The notes: generated by a model from the sequence alone, not told the origin. A DNA stretch of 64,000 nucleotides from Neopestalotiopsis rosae (GCA_023078685.1 JALGAS010000005.1:3596001-3660000), one strand, 5' to 3'. Counted from the first letter of the stretch, positions 25,085-36,890 are shown. Made by a program: numbers and translations.

Positions 25085-28000
25085 ATGTTCAAGCTGCCTG
25101 AGCCGAGCTCCCCTGCGACACCGCAGCGCAACCAGCGAGGCGCGCCCAACGCCTTCTTTTCCTTCACTGGCGAGCATCCCAGTACAACACCCGCTGGACC
25201 GCCACCTCCGTCGTCTGCTCCCTCCTTCACACCAGCCGGCGATCCCTCGCCCTCTTTTTTGCAGAGCTCCATTGGCACCGCAGTAAGCTCAGGCTCGACC
25301 AACAAGCCCAAGCCGCCCAACTTTGGACGGCCCAATCTGTCAAGCTCCATGAAGCCTCGTAGTAGGGGACCTCTGGCTAGCTCAATTCGTGGCAAAGGCG
25401 CCCTTGGACAACCATCGGGGCTTAGCAAGCACTCGTATTCCATTCTGGACGAATTCAGCGACGAATCAGACGAAGAGAATAATGCGCTGCCGCCTCCTCG
25501 CTCTGGCACCTATGGGATGAACTTTGACGATTCAGAGGAAGAGGATGAGGAGGAGGTAGATGAGGAGGACGAAGAGGATGCAGAACATGATGAAGACGAC
25601 GAGGAAGTGGACGCCGAATATGAGGATGAGCAGGAGTCTGAAAACGAGCCAATGGACGATGAAGATGTTGAAGGAGAATACGACGACGAGTACGAGGATG
25701 AAGAAGATGCTGACTATGACATCGAGGAAGAGCTTATACAAGAGATCGCAGCCGAAACTTCGGGAGACCCATTCGGTGTCGATAGTATGGATATTGCTCT
25801 TCCCGCAGCGACCGAACGCATGCAGAGAGAAGCAGAGGACATCTTTCGCGCATCCGCCATGCGCTCTATCTCGGGTCCGCGTCGCGAATTCAACTTTGCC
25901 TCAGTTGCCAAGGATCTTTACAGCCAAATGGATTATGCGACAATCACCGAGTCAGCAGACGTAATCATACCCACCGAGGAACTCATCGGCCAGCTATTCG
26001 ATGAAGGCGTCGGGGCCGAGGACGATGAAGAGCGCTTGGACAATACTCTAGCCACAGCAACAGAGCAGTTGGTCGACAATGTGTGGGAACCGTACGCTGT
26101 CCTTCTGCCCAAGGACGATCAGGAACACGAAGCCAAGGTTGGCCCCGGACCCAACCAACCCGATTTTGAAAAGGCTTCCTGGATCGCTTCCATGGTTTTC
26201 CGGATACACCACACGGCTCCTTTAAGAAATCAATTTGGTGCATCCCAGGTTGTTCCTCTCCCACTGGTGCTCTTCAAGTGGCAAGACGAGTACCATGATC
26301 CAAGCAGAAATCAGATTCTCAGCATCAGAGATCATCTCCCCTGTCCAGCAGCGCACAGCTTGTTCTGGCAGGGTGTCTACATGTCTCTGATTCGAGGCAA
26401 CATTCAGGCCGCTGCTACGCTGCTCAGAAGGGCAGATTGGGAAAGCGTCAAGAAGGGCACACGGGCTGAGCGTGCATACACTGGTCAAGTCTTGACCAAC
26501 ATCAACCGGGTCGTTGAAGATGTCTGTTCGATCATGGACATATGCCCAGGCATGCGAGACGAGAACTGGGATATTCGTAGCAGTGACTGGACCCTCTTCC
26601 GTATCAAAGCAAAGGCGGCCAAGGAGAACCTCATCAATTTTGCCGAGGGTAAAGATCGACCTCATCGACCAGCGAACCGTTTTATGGACACTGCTCTGGC
26701 TAGTCCTCAACCCACACTCACCGGACTGGCAAGGAAGGCCGAGAGCCGCTTGCCATGGGATATATACGAAGCTCTCCAATCGCTTTACTCTATTCTGGTT
26801 GGTGAAGCAGAAGCAATCACAGCGGCAGCTCAGGATTGGTGCGAAGCGACCGTCGGTCTTTTTGGATGGTGGGATGATGGACACAGTAACCGCAAGTTGG
26901 GCCTGTCTCTTTCCCAATCACTAAGCGCTCCACCGGCAGGGGACGATGACTGGCTCGACCGTCTTGCTCTATCCTTCCGTGCAGCTATGGACTCGGATTT
27001 CCACTTCAACACTATTGACCCTGTCGAAGTCTGCATTGCTTGTATCTTTGAGAGCAATGTCGAGGGCATTATTGGTTTCTTGAGAGCATGGTCACTCCCT
27101 ATCGCAGCTGCAGTTGCCGAGATTGCATCACTTGGCCGATGGCTGCCTACGCCTGAAGCCGACCTCATCGATATTGAGACTTTCAGCCAGGATGATCTCG
27201 AGGTTTTCGGATTCAACCAAAGCGCAGATTCGAAAGACAAGGACGGCATCAAAGATGCAACTTTGATTCGATACGCACGTGCTCTGAACGATATCAAGCA
27301 GCTCACCGGTAATATTCCTAAGAAGAATGGAATGGCCACGACCGTCACGAGGGAAGGTTGGGAACTGGCCGTACAGGTCGTGGGACGAATGGACGACGCG
27401 GCCCGGTCCGAGGAGCTGGTCAATGAGCTTTTGCAAAGCAGCCTCGACAAGCTTGAACCAGACAGCCAAGAAACAGTCAACAAGATGTGGACGTTGCTCA
27501 ATCAGCTCGGTATGATCAATTTCGCCGAGGACACTGCTGAGGTATGGACTAATTCCAAACTCGTACCCCATATTGATCCGCGAAGCTGTTCTAATTTTTT
27601 TTATAGCGATATGGTGACATACTCAAAGAAGACACTTACCGGTTTGGAGATATGCTTTGGTACTATGCCCTAGCTCACCGTCCTGGAAAGATACGAGATG
27701 TGCTTAATGGTCTCATGTCGATTTCTCTGGCCGAATCCACAACGTATCCGCCGGAGAGTGAACTCGACGAGCGCTTGCGATCAATACTGAAGGAGCGTAC
27801 TACTGTGCTTGAACAATTTGCGCTCCAAGATCTGGAGGCTGCAGAGCTACTGGGCAAGATGCTGAGTGGTTATGCCACGCTTCGAAAGTTCTATGAGCTC
27901 AGGGATGGCAATGGCAAAGGCAACTCCCACTCGCTGGCGCGACGTCAACAAGCCGCAACAGCATTGTCCTTTGTCATCGCTAGCGCTGACGACAATATTC

Positions 28001-28497
28001 GAGGCGGCATGTACGATGACACTCGTGATGCGGTGGTTAGTGAAGACTTTATCCTTGCCCTGTTGGGCGAGGCTTCAGTCTTTGTGAACCAAAAGCCAAC
28101 TGTCCTTAACCAAGACCAGCTCGACACCCTCTTGAAGGCAGTCGAAGATATCCAGACTGTCGGCTCAAGGGTCTTCGAGGCAGCAGATGCATTCTTCCAA
28201 ATGGTCATGTCTTCTGGTCACGGCAAGGGATCAACGCCAGCTGATTTGATGAAGAAGTCGACAACGTCCCTCGGCGGAAGTTTCGTCATGACAGGCAGCT
28301 CCATGGTGGCGTCGCAGCTGCACAAATCCATTAGGGAGAGCGGGGTGCTCAAGGGTCCCATCAAGCGTTCTTGGGACTGGCGGACAAGTGTGGTCGCGGG
28401 CAGCACTTCAGCAGATATTCTCAAGAAGATCCGGCTTGGCCTCACCAAAGATATTGCCAATATCTGGCTTGAGCAGGCTGATAGCATTATGATGTAG
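25085..28497 (+). CDS. NUP85: Nuclear pore complex protein Nup85
   Basis: Two exons, 25085-27541 and 27607-28497, 1115 residues. The N-terminus is Ser/Pro-rich and disordered, followed by a very acidic tract at roughly residues 143-212 of mostly Asp/Glu. From about 300 onward the sequence is a helical repeat protein with Nup85 features (FWQGVYMSLIRG, RFGDMLWYYALAH). Nup85 is a scaffold subunit of the Y (Nup84/Nup107-160) complex, using an ACE1-type alpha-solenoid. It is longer than yeast Nup85 (744 residues), as usual in filamentous fungi. The intron at 27542-27606 has a poly(T) tract before TATAG. The call rests on overall sequence character and the C-terminal motifs. Confidence 0.85.
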
Positions 28498-29858
28498 TGA
28501 AAACCGGTTTCCTCTCTGGACTGACTTGCAGTAAGAAGGAAGATAGCATGCAATGGCGTTTAAGGAATGGATAAAATGTACGGAATAATACCACTAGATT
28601 TCAAGGAAGTCATGCATACCCTTAGTGTCTTATTTTCTTGCATTTGTCGTGACCTATCGTTTTCTTTCTTCGATTATTTACCTCTGGATATATTTCGTGC
28701 ATTATTTCAAAGTGGTTATAATTGGGCAATAAAGTCCTTTATGCCTGATACGATATACCGAGCATATAAGCCGACCAGCATAACCACAAAAAGATATGAT
28801 TGTTAAGCATAAAAAAAAGAAAGAGGAAGAAGGGGAAAGGAAGGAAAGAAGCAACATTCAGAACCGAAGAAACCAGAGAAACAGCACGAAGGTCAGGAGG
28901 GGTGTTTTACTTACAGTTCATTTCACTTTATAGTGAAGGTTGTGGGATTGCTTGGCTTCCGCCAGGTTTGGACGTGAGTCCGGGTTTGACATTTGACATA
29001 ATAAGTCTTATGTTCGATGTTGGTTTTGGCATGAGCCGAAGAAATTGGTTGACATGAGTCGAGGGAAGAATCCATGATGTATATCACTGGACTCGAACTG
29101 GTAACCTGGATAGATGAGTTAGCAAGGTCTGTCAAGCTGCCCGCTCGACCTTCGTGTTGTTTCTTGGTTGGGAATGGAGTGGTTAAGAGGTTACAATAGC
29201 TTGCACAATGCCATTGTTGGGGCAACTGCGACGGGAGGAAGGTGCCTGCCGTACCTGAGTTTCAAATGTGACATATTGTGGAAGGCACCTAGCTGTGGTC
29301 GAGCAATAGTGTCATTTGCAGTTGCCTCACGAATGGCAGCAGGCTCTATTCTATCTCTTCAAGCACTTGATTTCCAACCAAGAAACAGCACAAAAGTCAA
29401 GCCAGCACTGAGCAGCTTGATAGACCTTGCTAACTGATCTATGTAGGATACCAGTTCAATTCACAGAGCAAATTCCCAATCACGAGTTGTCACAACCATT
29501 AGGCACTTTCGGCGCATGCCATCCCGCATCCCGGCGTGCGCCTATTCCAAGATCCCAATCAGGCACCCTAATCGGGTGGACTCAAGTCCATGCGAGGCGG
29601 CCCAGCAAGCCCGAGATAAAGGCGCCGACATCAGGACTTACGTCCAAGAATCCCAATAGAAAGTCGATGGGACCTACGTCCATGCCGGGTCTTCCCGCAT
29701 CCTGACTTGACATCAGGCATCGGCATTACATTTCCCAATAAAACAAATTGAGACTGTAAGTTAAAATCGAACTCCTCCCGACCTTTGTGCTGTTTCTCTG
29801 GTGTCTCTCCTTTGTCTTGAAATTCGATTCATTCAAATATTCTATTTTCTTTTTTATT
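28498..29858. other. Intergenic region containing an inverted-repeat element
   Basis: Lies between Nup85 (plus) and the GH92 gene (minus), which converge. A polypurine tract (28808-28855) precedes a roughly 0.93-kb nested inverted repeat, listed separately. No coding frame with a domain is present. Confidence 0.6.
28870..29805. repeat. Nested imperfect inverted-repeat element (foldback/MITE-like)
   Basis: Four copies of a motif close to AGAAACARCACRAARGTC occur here in alternating orientation: plus at 28873-28894, minus at 29147-29172, plus at 29374-29398, minus at 29780-29801. The outer pair agrees at 21 of 22 bases. Similarity continues inward from each outer copy through an ACTTACAGT block (about 28908-28919 and 29752-29760). 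The inner pair extends over about 150 bp, 29089-29234 against 29320-29463, with its centre near 29275. The two pairs have different midpoints, implying an indel of about 120 bp. No coding frame spans it. It could be a foldback transposon relic or a MITE. Mismatches include G/A transitions, compatible with but not proof of RIP. Confidence 0.65.
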
Positions 29859-32436
29859 TTAGGAATAGCTTGGTGGGATGTCATCTGCGCCCTGGCCCCA
29901 GGCAGTATTTTCGTTTGGACCGAGATTCAGTTCCAGTACTCCTCCCTCCTGAAAGAAGTTATGCGTTAGCCAGTTCCTAGTATAGACGGTCCCGTCAAGA
30001 GTTGCGTTTTGGATATAAATATTGGTATACGCAGGATCGAAGTTGAGATTGCGAATCGTGGCCACCTTGCCCGTTTGCTGATTTGTGATGGAGACTTCGG
30101 GAAAGAATGGCGGGGTGATAAAATAGACATCTTGACCTGGGTTCGGGAAAATGCCTAGCATCGATAGTGCTGCAAAGGAACCCATGGCGCCCGAGTCGTC
30201 GTTGCCTGGTATGCCAGCGGTAGAAGTGTTGAACTGGGACGGGATGTAACTATGGATGCGAGCAGCAGACTTGCCAGGACGTCCGGCATAGTGGTACTGG
30301 AAGATGGGTAAGAATGCCTGCTCATCGCCGACATACAAGAGGCCGCTCTCGTGCAAGTAATCGAGCCTTTGTACAAACTCGTCGGGTCCGCCCAGCGTGG
30401 CGATCAGGTTTGCGTGGTCGTGCGGCGCGAAAAAGGTGTAGAGCCAGGAGCTTCCCTCGTACGTTTCGTGACCGCCAGGGTTGAGATAGCAAGACTCGAA
30501 ATTGAGAAGTGGAGAGCAGAAGATGGGGTCCTGTATACCAAACGTCTGGTTCAAGTATTTAGGCTGAAGGAAGCCGGTGAATCCAGTATCGGTGCCATTG
30601 ATACTGGAGGTCTGATCTGGGTTGTAGAGGTTGAGCCAGTTGCGCGACCGATCAAGGTACTTTTCGTAGTCATCCTGCTTATCCAGAGACTGCGCCATTT
30701 GTGCAATACAAAAGTCGTTATAAGCATACTCGACCGTTCGACTAATGCTTCGCGTGAAGAGTCCGTTTCCGTCGGGATCAAAGTCGTCTGCAGGAATGTA
30801 GCCCAGAGATTTCCAGCTTCTGAGGCCTCCTCGGCCCTCCAGATCCCACACCTGCGGCTCGACCTCGGCGTCCTTGACCAACGCTTCGTACCCGGTGTCC
30901 CAGTCGACGCCCTCGGTGATGTTCTTGAGGAACGCGTCCACCAGAACCACGTCGGCGTTTGATCCGCCCTGCGTGAAGCCCTTGCACAAGGACATGCGGC
31001 AGTCTGGCAAATAACCCTCATGACGATAAATGTCAATAAGAGATCGAATCATTTGGGTCTGTGAATGCGGATCAACGAGCGTTATAAATGGGTGGATGCT
31101 GCGAAACGAGTCCCAGATGCAGTAGTACGAATCGTAATAGGGCTCATCGCTCTCCCAAAGCGGATTTTCCCCAGTGTAGTCCTGCGGACTCAGCATGGCA
31201 CGATACACGCCGCTCCAGAAAACAGTCTGTAAAGAGTCGTCCACGCCCGTGGCGTCGACGCTGATGACTGACAGCTTGTCCCGCCAGACCTGCTCGGCTG
31301 CCTGGAGCGTGGCGTCAAAGTCGAATTCAGGCACTTCGGTCTCTGCATTCGAGCAAGCCTGCTGGATGCTGATGAACGAGACACCGACCCGCGCCATAAT
31401 CTCTATAGGGCTGTTTTCAGCAGACTCAAACCAAAGCCAGGTCCCGGCCGGCAGAGGTGGACTATTGTTGTCCTTGGCGACGGTGATATTCTTTGGGTCG
31501 TGAGCAGCACGGGTGTTGGTAAAGACACCAGTGTCGCGAATGGTGGCTCCCGAAAAATCAGCACAGTAGTAAGCATCGTACTGTCCCAGACCAAAACTCG
31601 GCTCAAACCGGCCAGTCCCCGTCATCCTCCCAGTCTCGGGGTCCACCGCGGCCGAGCCGCTCTGTCTCGTGTTGGGCAGATCCGTGAGATCAATGATGAA
31701 CAAGGGGCTGAGGGGCCCATCGACGGTCGCGTTGCCCGTGGCGTTGCCGAAAAAGGTGAACTTGTACAGAGCCGTGTGGTTCGTCGCCGTGATCTCGCCC
31801 CGGACCCCAGACAGGAGGTCGACGGTAAAGTAGCCGGGCCGCGCCGAGACGCTGCCGTTGATGGGCACCACGGAGCGGTTCGCTTTTGGGAAAGCACAGC
31901 CATTGATGTCGTCTCCCTGGCACCCGGGGTATGCGAAAATGGGAAAGTTTCCACTGTTGGTATACACTTTAGTTCACTTTACAAAGTCTTGGTGGAAAAG
32001 AAACATATTTATAAGGAGACTTACAGCGACAGCGCTCCTCCAGTCCCAGAGTCGTGCATATGAGAGAAGCCGGATATCGGGCTGCCATTCGAGGCAAAGC
32101 CGCCCTGATTGTCTTCCGTGCTATCGGCCACTGCTTTTGCCATTCCTTCGGCCAGTATCAGCTTACATGTTCGACGAAATGGGGAGGAACTTTGACGAGC
32201 GTACCAAAGGGCAGACTTGCGCCAGCGAATACATGACCTTGGACATGATGTTAGCACCGAACTATGTGCTATAATTTATAGTCCTTGGATTGCCGCTCAC
32301 CTCCGTTGCGAGTCCCGATCAGAGGATCAATAAAGTCATAACCAGTCTTTTGTGCATTTGCAGGGACTGCAGACGGCAGTATTGCACCCAGGCCTATTAG
32401 CCATGACATTCGTGAGGACCAACAGCGAGCCATCAT
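29859..32436 (-). CDS. Secreted GH92 alpha-mannosidase
   Basis: Four exons: 32436-32301, 32237-32205 (33 nt), 32145-32025, 31953-29859, 794 residues. A signal peptide (about residues 1-28, ending PANA) precedes YDFIDPLIGTRNGGHVFAG, a GH92 N-terminal hallmark rebuilt across intron 1; GMAKAVAD and SGFSHMHDSGTGG follow. The catalytic domain shows IWDSFRSIHP, HEGYLPDCRM, GGHETYEGSSW and GNDDSGAMG, the last bearing the conserved acidic residues of the calcium-dependent mechanism. Members are exo-mannosidases, mostly alpha-1,2, acting on N-glycans or yeast mannan. Many Asn-X-Ser/Thr sites fit secretion. Two adjacent ATGs (32436 and 32433) can both start the protein. Linkage specificity cannot be read. 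Confidence 0.92.
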
Positions 32437-33320
32437 GAGATCCCGCGTACCTTTAGGAACACAATTACTGAAGATAATAATTTAAGGAATCAAGTGAGTC
32501 TGTGTTTTTTGGTCAACTTGAAGAAGGGTCAATAAGGTTAAGACCATTATGTATTCAGAGTGAGGAGAAATAAACGCAAGGTCCAAAAGTGACCGGGTTC
32601 TATAGTGGAAAACGTCTCCCCCTGGCCCAAATAAGCTTGAATAATTTGGGAAGGAATCAACATGCTTCTTGGTTCTCAATGCACGAACTCCGTAGACTAC
32701 ATCCATGCTCATGACGGAGAACGGCAATCGTCTAAGACCGTTTTGTAGCACAAGTGACGTTTTGCGGGGAAACCAGCTGCAGGTCCATCCCCATGTCTAC
32801 ATTAGTTCGAGGCAGGACCGAAGTTAACTACAACTATGTCGGCATTCGGTTTTGCGCCGGTCGTTATGAGTATCGGCAATTATCGTGGGCACGATCTTTG
32901 GAGTAGCAGGTGTTGAGTAAAGTGTACATCGATGGCTTGAATCGAAATTACTCGTAGAAGACCGAGACTGTCGTGAGCACAAACACCTTAAACAACAAAT
33001 GACATGCAACAGAGAGCCATGAGATGCAATTCCCGGATTATACCCTATGGATTTTCCCTCCTCCTGAACCTTGATGCAAATAAATCGATTTCAACCTCCT
33101 AGACGATCTGTTAACAAGTCAAACATGACCTGTTATCCAAGAGTCATTCGCGCAGCCGCTGTCTCCTCTAGTCGCCATTCTCAACAAAATGGCTCTCTTG
33201 TTTTACCCATACCATCTCAAGTATCGCGTTCTACTTTGCTCGATCCTTCAACGCCATGCCGCCCGAATAGGAAATTTCGCTTCTTCATTGTATTCTACCT
33301 GGTGACCAAATATCCTACGC
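32437..33320. other. Intergenic region, GH92 start to MetRS stop
   Basis: Promoter of the GH92 gene and 3' UTR of MetRS, both on minus. No feature beyond AT-rich patches is recognised. Confidence 0.45.
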
Positions 33321-35270
33321 TTACTCGGTCTTCGGCGCAGTGGATTCTGCAACGGTGCTTGCTTCCGTAGTAAGGGGTCCCTCCTTGTCAATGACCTTCT
33401 CTCGGATTGGCAAGCTCTTGACCGTGCCGTCAATCTTGGGCTCAGAGCTTCCGGCAGCTTCTGCCGCCTTCTTCTCGGCCTTGCGGGCCTTCTTACGCTC
33501 CTTGTCGGCCAGCTTCTTCTTCTTTGCCTCCTCCTCTGCAGCTCGCGAGGCCTGAGTACCTCCATACTTCTCCTTCCATTCGGCAATCTTCTTGTCGTCA
33601 ATTCGCGAGAAAAGGTAGGCTGCCTTGCCAATCTTGTGGCCGGGCTTCAGGGCCTCAGCTTCAAAAGTGTCGGGAATGAATGCAAGCTTGGTGTTGAGCT
33701 GCTTCACAAGGCCCTCTGAAGTGGATGGCATGTACGGAGATGCGACGGAAGCCAAGAGATTGCACAAGTTCAGGGCCAGACCAATGACAGTCTTGGTCCG
33801 CTCGGGGTGCTCAGTGAGAGCTGCGTTGTCTAGACGATATTGCAGCAAGTTGTTGCCCTTGGAGCTGATCTCCATCAGCTTCTTGCTGCCGGCACGCAAG
33901 TGCACTCCCTCCATGATCTCGTTGTACTCCTTCAGCGAAGTGTTGACCTCCTCGATCCAGGCGGGGAAGTCAAAAGTCTCGTCCTTGTACGAAGCCGAGA
34001 ACTCGGGAATGACACCATCAAACTTGGCATTGACGAACTTGATCACACGGTTACAGAAGTTACCAAAGTTGGCGAGCAGTTCGTTGTTGTTGGCTGCCAC
34101 AAAGTCGGCCCACAAGAACTGAGTGTCGCCGGTTTCCGGTCGGCTGGCAAGGAGGTAGTATCGCCAAACGGAAGGAGGAATGCCAATCTCTTGGGCAGTG
34201 TCTCCAAACACACCGACACCTCTCGACTTTGAGAACTTTCCAGTCTCGTAGTTGAGGTACTCGGTTGTGGACAGCGTGTTGAGCTGAGTCCATTTGTCAT
34301 CTGTTCCTAGCTGCGAGGCCGGGAAAATGACCGTGTGGAAGGGAGTGTTGTCCTTGCCCATGAACTGGTACAGCTTGACGTCCTCAGGGTTGCGCCACCA
34401 TTGCTCCCACTCGGATGTGTAGTTGGCAGTAATCGAGGGGTAGCCGATACAGGCATCGAACCAGACGTAAATGACCTTCTTCTCGAAACCCTTCAGTGGC
34501 ACGGGCACACCCCATTTCAGATCTCTGGTAATACTCCGTCCTTCCAAACCTCTAGTCAACCAGGACTTTGTGATGGCGATACCGTTGGCTGACCATTGAC
34601 CCTCCTTGCTCGACTTCTCGAACCACTCAGACACCTTGGGCGATAGCTTGTCGAGCTGTAGGAAAATGTGTGTGGTGTCTTTCGGGACGGGCGCGGTGCC
34701 GTCAACCTTGCACTTGGGGTTGATCAGCTCGAGAGGGTCGAGTAGGTTACCGCACTTGTCGCACTGGTCACCTCTGGCGTCATCGTACTGGCACTTTGGG
34801 CAAGTTCCTTCAACAAAACGGTCGGCCAAGAATGCCTTGTGATCGGGGTGCTCGCAGTAGGGTTGTGTCGTAGTACGCTCCTCCAGATACCCATTCTTGT
34901 AAAGCTTCAGGAAGATGTCCTGGACAATCTCGGTCTGCTTCTCGGTGGTGGTGCGGCCAAAGTAGTCAAAACCGATCTCGAACCACTCGTAGATGGCCTT
35001 GTGCTTGACGTGGAACTCATCGCAGAGCTCTTGGGGGGTCTGCTTGGTCTCAAGGGCCTTGGTTTCGGTTGCGGTACCGTACTCGTCAGTACCACAAATG
35101 TAGAGGGTCGGTCTGTCTCTCTGCTTGCTGTATCGCGCAAAGACGTCGGCACTGAGCAGACTGCCGATGATGTTGCCCAAGTGAGGTACGTTGTTTACGT
35201 AAGGAAGGGCGGATGTGACGAGGATGTTCTTCTTGCCCTTTTGCGGCAGAATGACATTGGGGTTCGCCAT
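33321..35270 (-). CDS. MES1: Methionyl-tRNA synthetase, cytosolic
   Basis: Single exon, 649 residues from the ATG at 35270. Class I signatures: SALPYVNNVPHLGN with the HIGH equivalent HLGN at 30-33, and KFSKS at 345-349 (KMSKS equivalent). The zinc insertion carries CPKCQYDDARGDQCDKC. The anticodon-binding helical domain follows. The C-terminus is a Lys/Glu/Ala-rich basic helix (about 560-605) and then a short acidic tail. It lacks the N-terminal GST-like domain of yeast Mes1 and the EMAPII-type C-terminal domain of some eukaryotes. The frame remains open about 50 codons upstream, but that extension begins with TTG rather than ATG. It charges tRNA-Met in the cytosol. Confidence 0.95.
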   Translation of the reverse strand: MANPNVILPQKGKKNILVTSALPYVNNVPHLGNIIGSLLSADVFARYSKQRDRPTLYICGTDEYGTATETKALETKQTPQELCDEFHVKHKAIYEWFEIGFDYFGRTTTEKQTEIVQDIFLKLYKNGYLEERTTTQPYCEHPDHKAFLADRFVEGTCPKCQYDDARGDQCDKCGNLLDPLELINPKCKVDGTAPVPKDTTHIFLQLDKLSPKVSEWFEKSSKEGQWSANGIAITKSWLTRGLEGRSITRDLKWGVPVPLKGFEKKVIYVWFDACIGYPSITANYTSEWEQWWRNPEDVKLYQFMGKDNTPFHTVIFPASQLGTDDKWTQLNTLSTTEYLNYETGKFSKSRGVGVFGDTAQEIGIPPSVWRYYLLASRPETGDTQFLWADFVAANNNELLANFGNFCNRVIKFVNAKFDGVIPEFSASYKDETFDFPAWIEEVNTSLKEYNEIMEGVHLRAGSKKLMEISSKGNNLLQYRLDNAALTEHPERTKTVIGLALNLCNLLASVASPYMPSTSEGLVKQLNTKLAFIPDTFEAEALKPGHKIGKAAYLFSRIDDKKIAEWKEKYGGTQASRAAEEEAKKKKLADKERKKARKAEKKAAEAAGSSEPKIDGTVKSLPIREKVIDKEGPLTTEASTVAESTAPKTE

Positions 35271-35887
35271 GATTGCGGGAGGGATTTGGGCCGCGCAATA
35301 ATCTGTGTCGCTTTGGAAGTGATCTACAGGTGACTCGATAGGTAGCCTGGAGTAGTCGGCGGCTTGATAGAGAAAGACGAACACAAACAAGAGAAGTGAA
35401 AAAGGAAAGTGAGTCAAAATGTTTCTGAGTCAGAGCGAATGCGCAGGATCAGACAACCTTAATATGAAGAAGACCCTTGGCTCAATGTGGTAGTGTACAG
35501 GAAAAGGTGATGGAGGTCCAGGTATGGTGGGGGAAGGGAACGCCTGAGTCGGAACTGTGCGCAATGGCGGGGTGATTTTCGCGACCCAAAAACTGCCGCC
35601 CAATTGCCCCTCCATTGGATTTCTGTCAGTCCAGACCCGTGGACCCCGTCAAATCCAATCCAATTGCTTCACGTCGGGCGCCGGCCTCCGGCTTCTTTTA
35701 CATTTCAGGTACCGAATAACACACTTGAAAGTGCGTTACTGCCAAAACTTAATTCATTTTTGTCAAATTGAGTTCATCGAAAAAGACAAAGTGTTATCAT
35801 TTGTTGATGAAACAAGAAACTTGGTCCAGGAAGAGAGAAACAAGAAAGTGAAAAATTCCCAGCCGCAGTATCCAATATCACCGCAAC
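35271..35887. promoter_or_regulatory. Bidirectional promoter region, MetRS / LTO1
   Basis: A 617-bp gap between divergent ATGs of two translation-linked genes. No specific binding motif can be assigned with confidence. Confidence 0.4.
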
Positions 35888-36400
35888 ATGTCAGTGGATC
35901 CCTTTGAGGATGTCCTCAATCTTGAGGAGCAATACTACGACCAAGGCTATAGCCAAGGATATGAAGATGGCGTTCGCGGCGGCAAGATTGAAGGGCGGTC
36001 GGTGGGCTTGAAATCAGGCTACGAAAAGTTTCTGGAAGCAGGACGGTTGCAGGGCAAGGCCATCATCTGGGCCAACCGGATTCCCAGCTTACGGCATTCT
36101 GCAGAGGAGAAGAAAGATGGCGTACAGCCTCAAGTCTCCTCAGAAAACCCAAATGTCAAAGTATCCACTCTGCCGCCCTTGAGCAGCAATGCAAGATTGA
36201 GCAAAAACGTCAGCTCATTGCATGCGCTGGTCGAGCCTGGTACGCTTTCGACGGAGAACAATGACGAAGCAGTGAACGACTTTGACGACCGCGTAAAGCG
36301 AGCACAGGGCAAGCTCAAGATTGTCGAGCGCATGCTTGGAGAGGATGCCGAGAAGAGCAGTTCCAAGGAGGGTGGCGCTGCAACCCGCAATGAGATATGA
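35888..36400 (+). CDS. LTO1: LTO1-like protein (Yae1/Lto1 family)
   Basis: Single exon, 170 residues. The N-terminus contains the family's Gly-spaced repeat: YDQGYSQGYEDGVRGG, EGRSVGLKSGYEKFLEAG and LQGKAIIW. In yeast Lto1 joins Yae1 as an adaptor that helps load Fe-S clusters onto the ABC protein Rli1/ABCE1, needed for ribosome recycling. The C-terminal half is Ser/Asn/Glu-rich and poorly conserved. The yeast-type adaptor function uses a conserved C-terminal Trp; no terminal Trp is visible (the protein ends RNEI), so Fe-S hand-off may differ or the end may be spliced. The family call is good. Confidence 0.82.
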   Translation: MSVDPFEDVLNLEEQYYDQGYSQGYEDGVRGGKIEGRSVGLKSGYEKFLEAGRLQGKAIIWANRIPSLRHSAEEKKDGVQPQVSSENPNVKVSTLPPLSSNARLSKNVSSLHALVEPGTLSTENNDEAVNDFDDRVKRAQGKLKIVERMLGEDAEKSSSKEGGAATRNEI

Positions 36401-36890
36401 AGGCAATCGTGATATCGACTGCAAAAACAAGATCACCCCAAGGATCTCGCAAAGTCGCTTCAACTTGCATGCCGAGGAAGACGAGCGTGTCGAGCTTAAG
36501 ATCCAATAATAATTTGATAGACTCGCTCCCAATTTGGCACATATCCAGTGTAAGACAAGCCAAGCTCCCGGCAAGCCTTCAAACGCTGAGCCCGCTAACT
36601 GAAAAGCACCAGTTCACAGGTCATTATTGGCGAGCACCTCTGTATCAACCAGGTACAGAATTGATACATTCATGTATCGTTCGGATCCGGTCATGAGAGA
36701 GCAAATTGCACGTGTACCAGAAACAGATGCTGCAAAAGTTAGAATAGAAATTTGTCACCAGGAAATGTGATCTCAGCTCGATTCTGAGCCTTTTTGGATC
36801 GCAATAAAATCTATACCGCCCCTCGTCTTCTTATGTACAAGCCATTGATTCTTCTTGTGTCTCGTCTAGCCATCTTCGGGCACTGTTTAT
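36401..36890. other. Convergent intergenic region
   Basis: 3' flanks of LTO1 (plus) and the complex I subunit (minus). No recognisable feature. Confidence 0.45.

Noticed and set aside
29080..29180. tRNA gene on minus
   Set aside because: A B-box-like string is present, but the T-stem and acceptor stem do not pair, and the whole region is better explained as one arm of an inverted repeat.
35271..35417. In-frame N-terminal extension of MetRS with a hydrophobic stretch
   Set aside because: It starts at TTG, not ATG, lacks the basic residues of a mitochondrial presequence, and the ATG at 35270 fits the family start.
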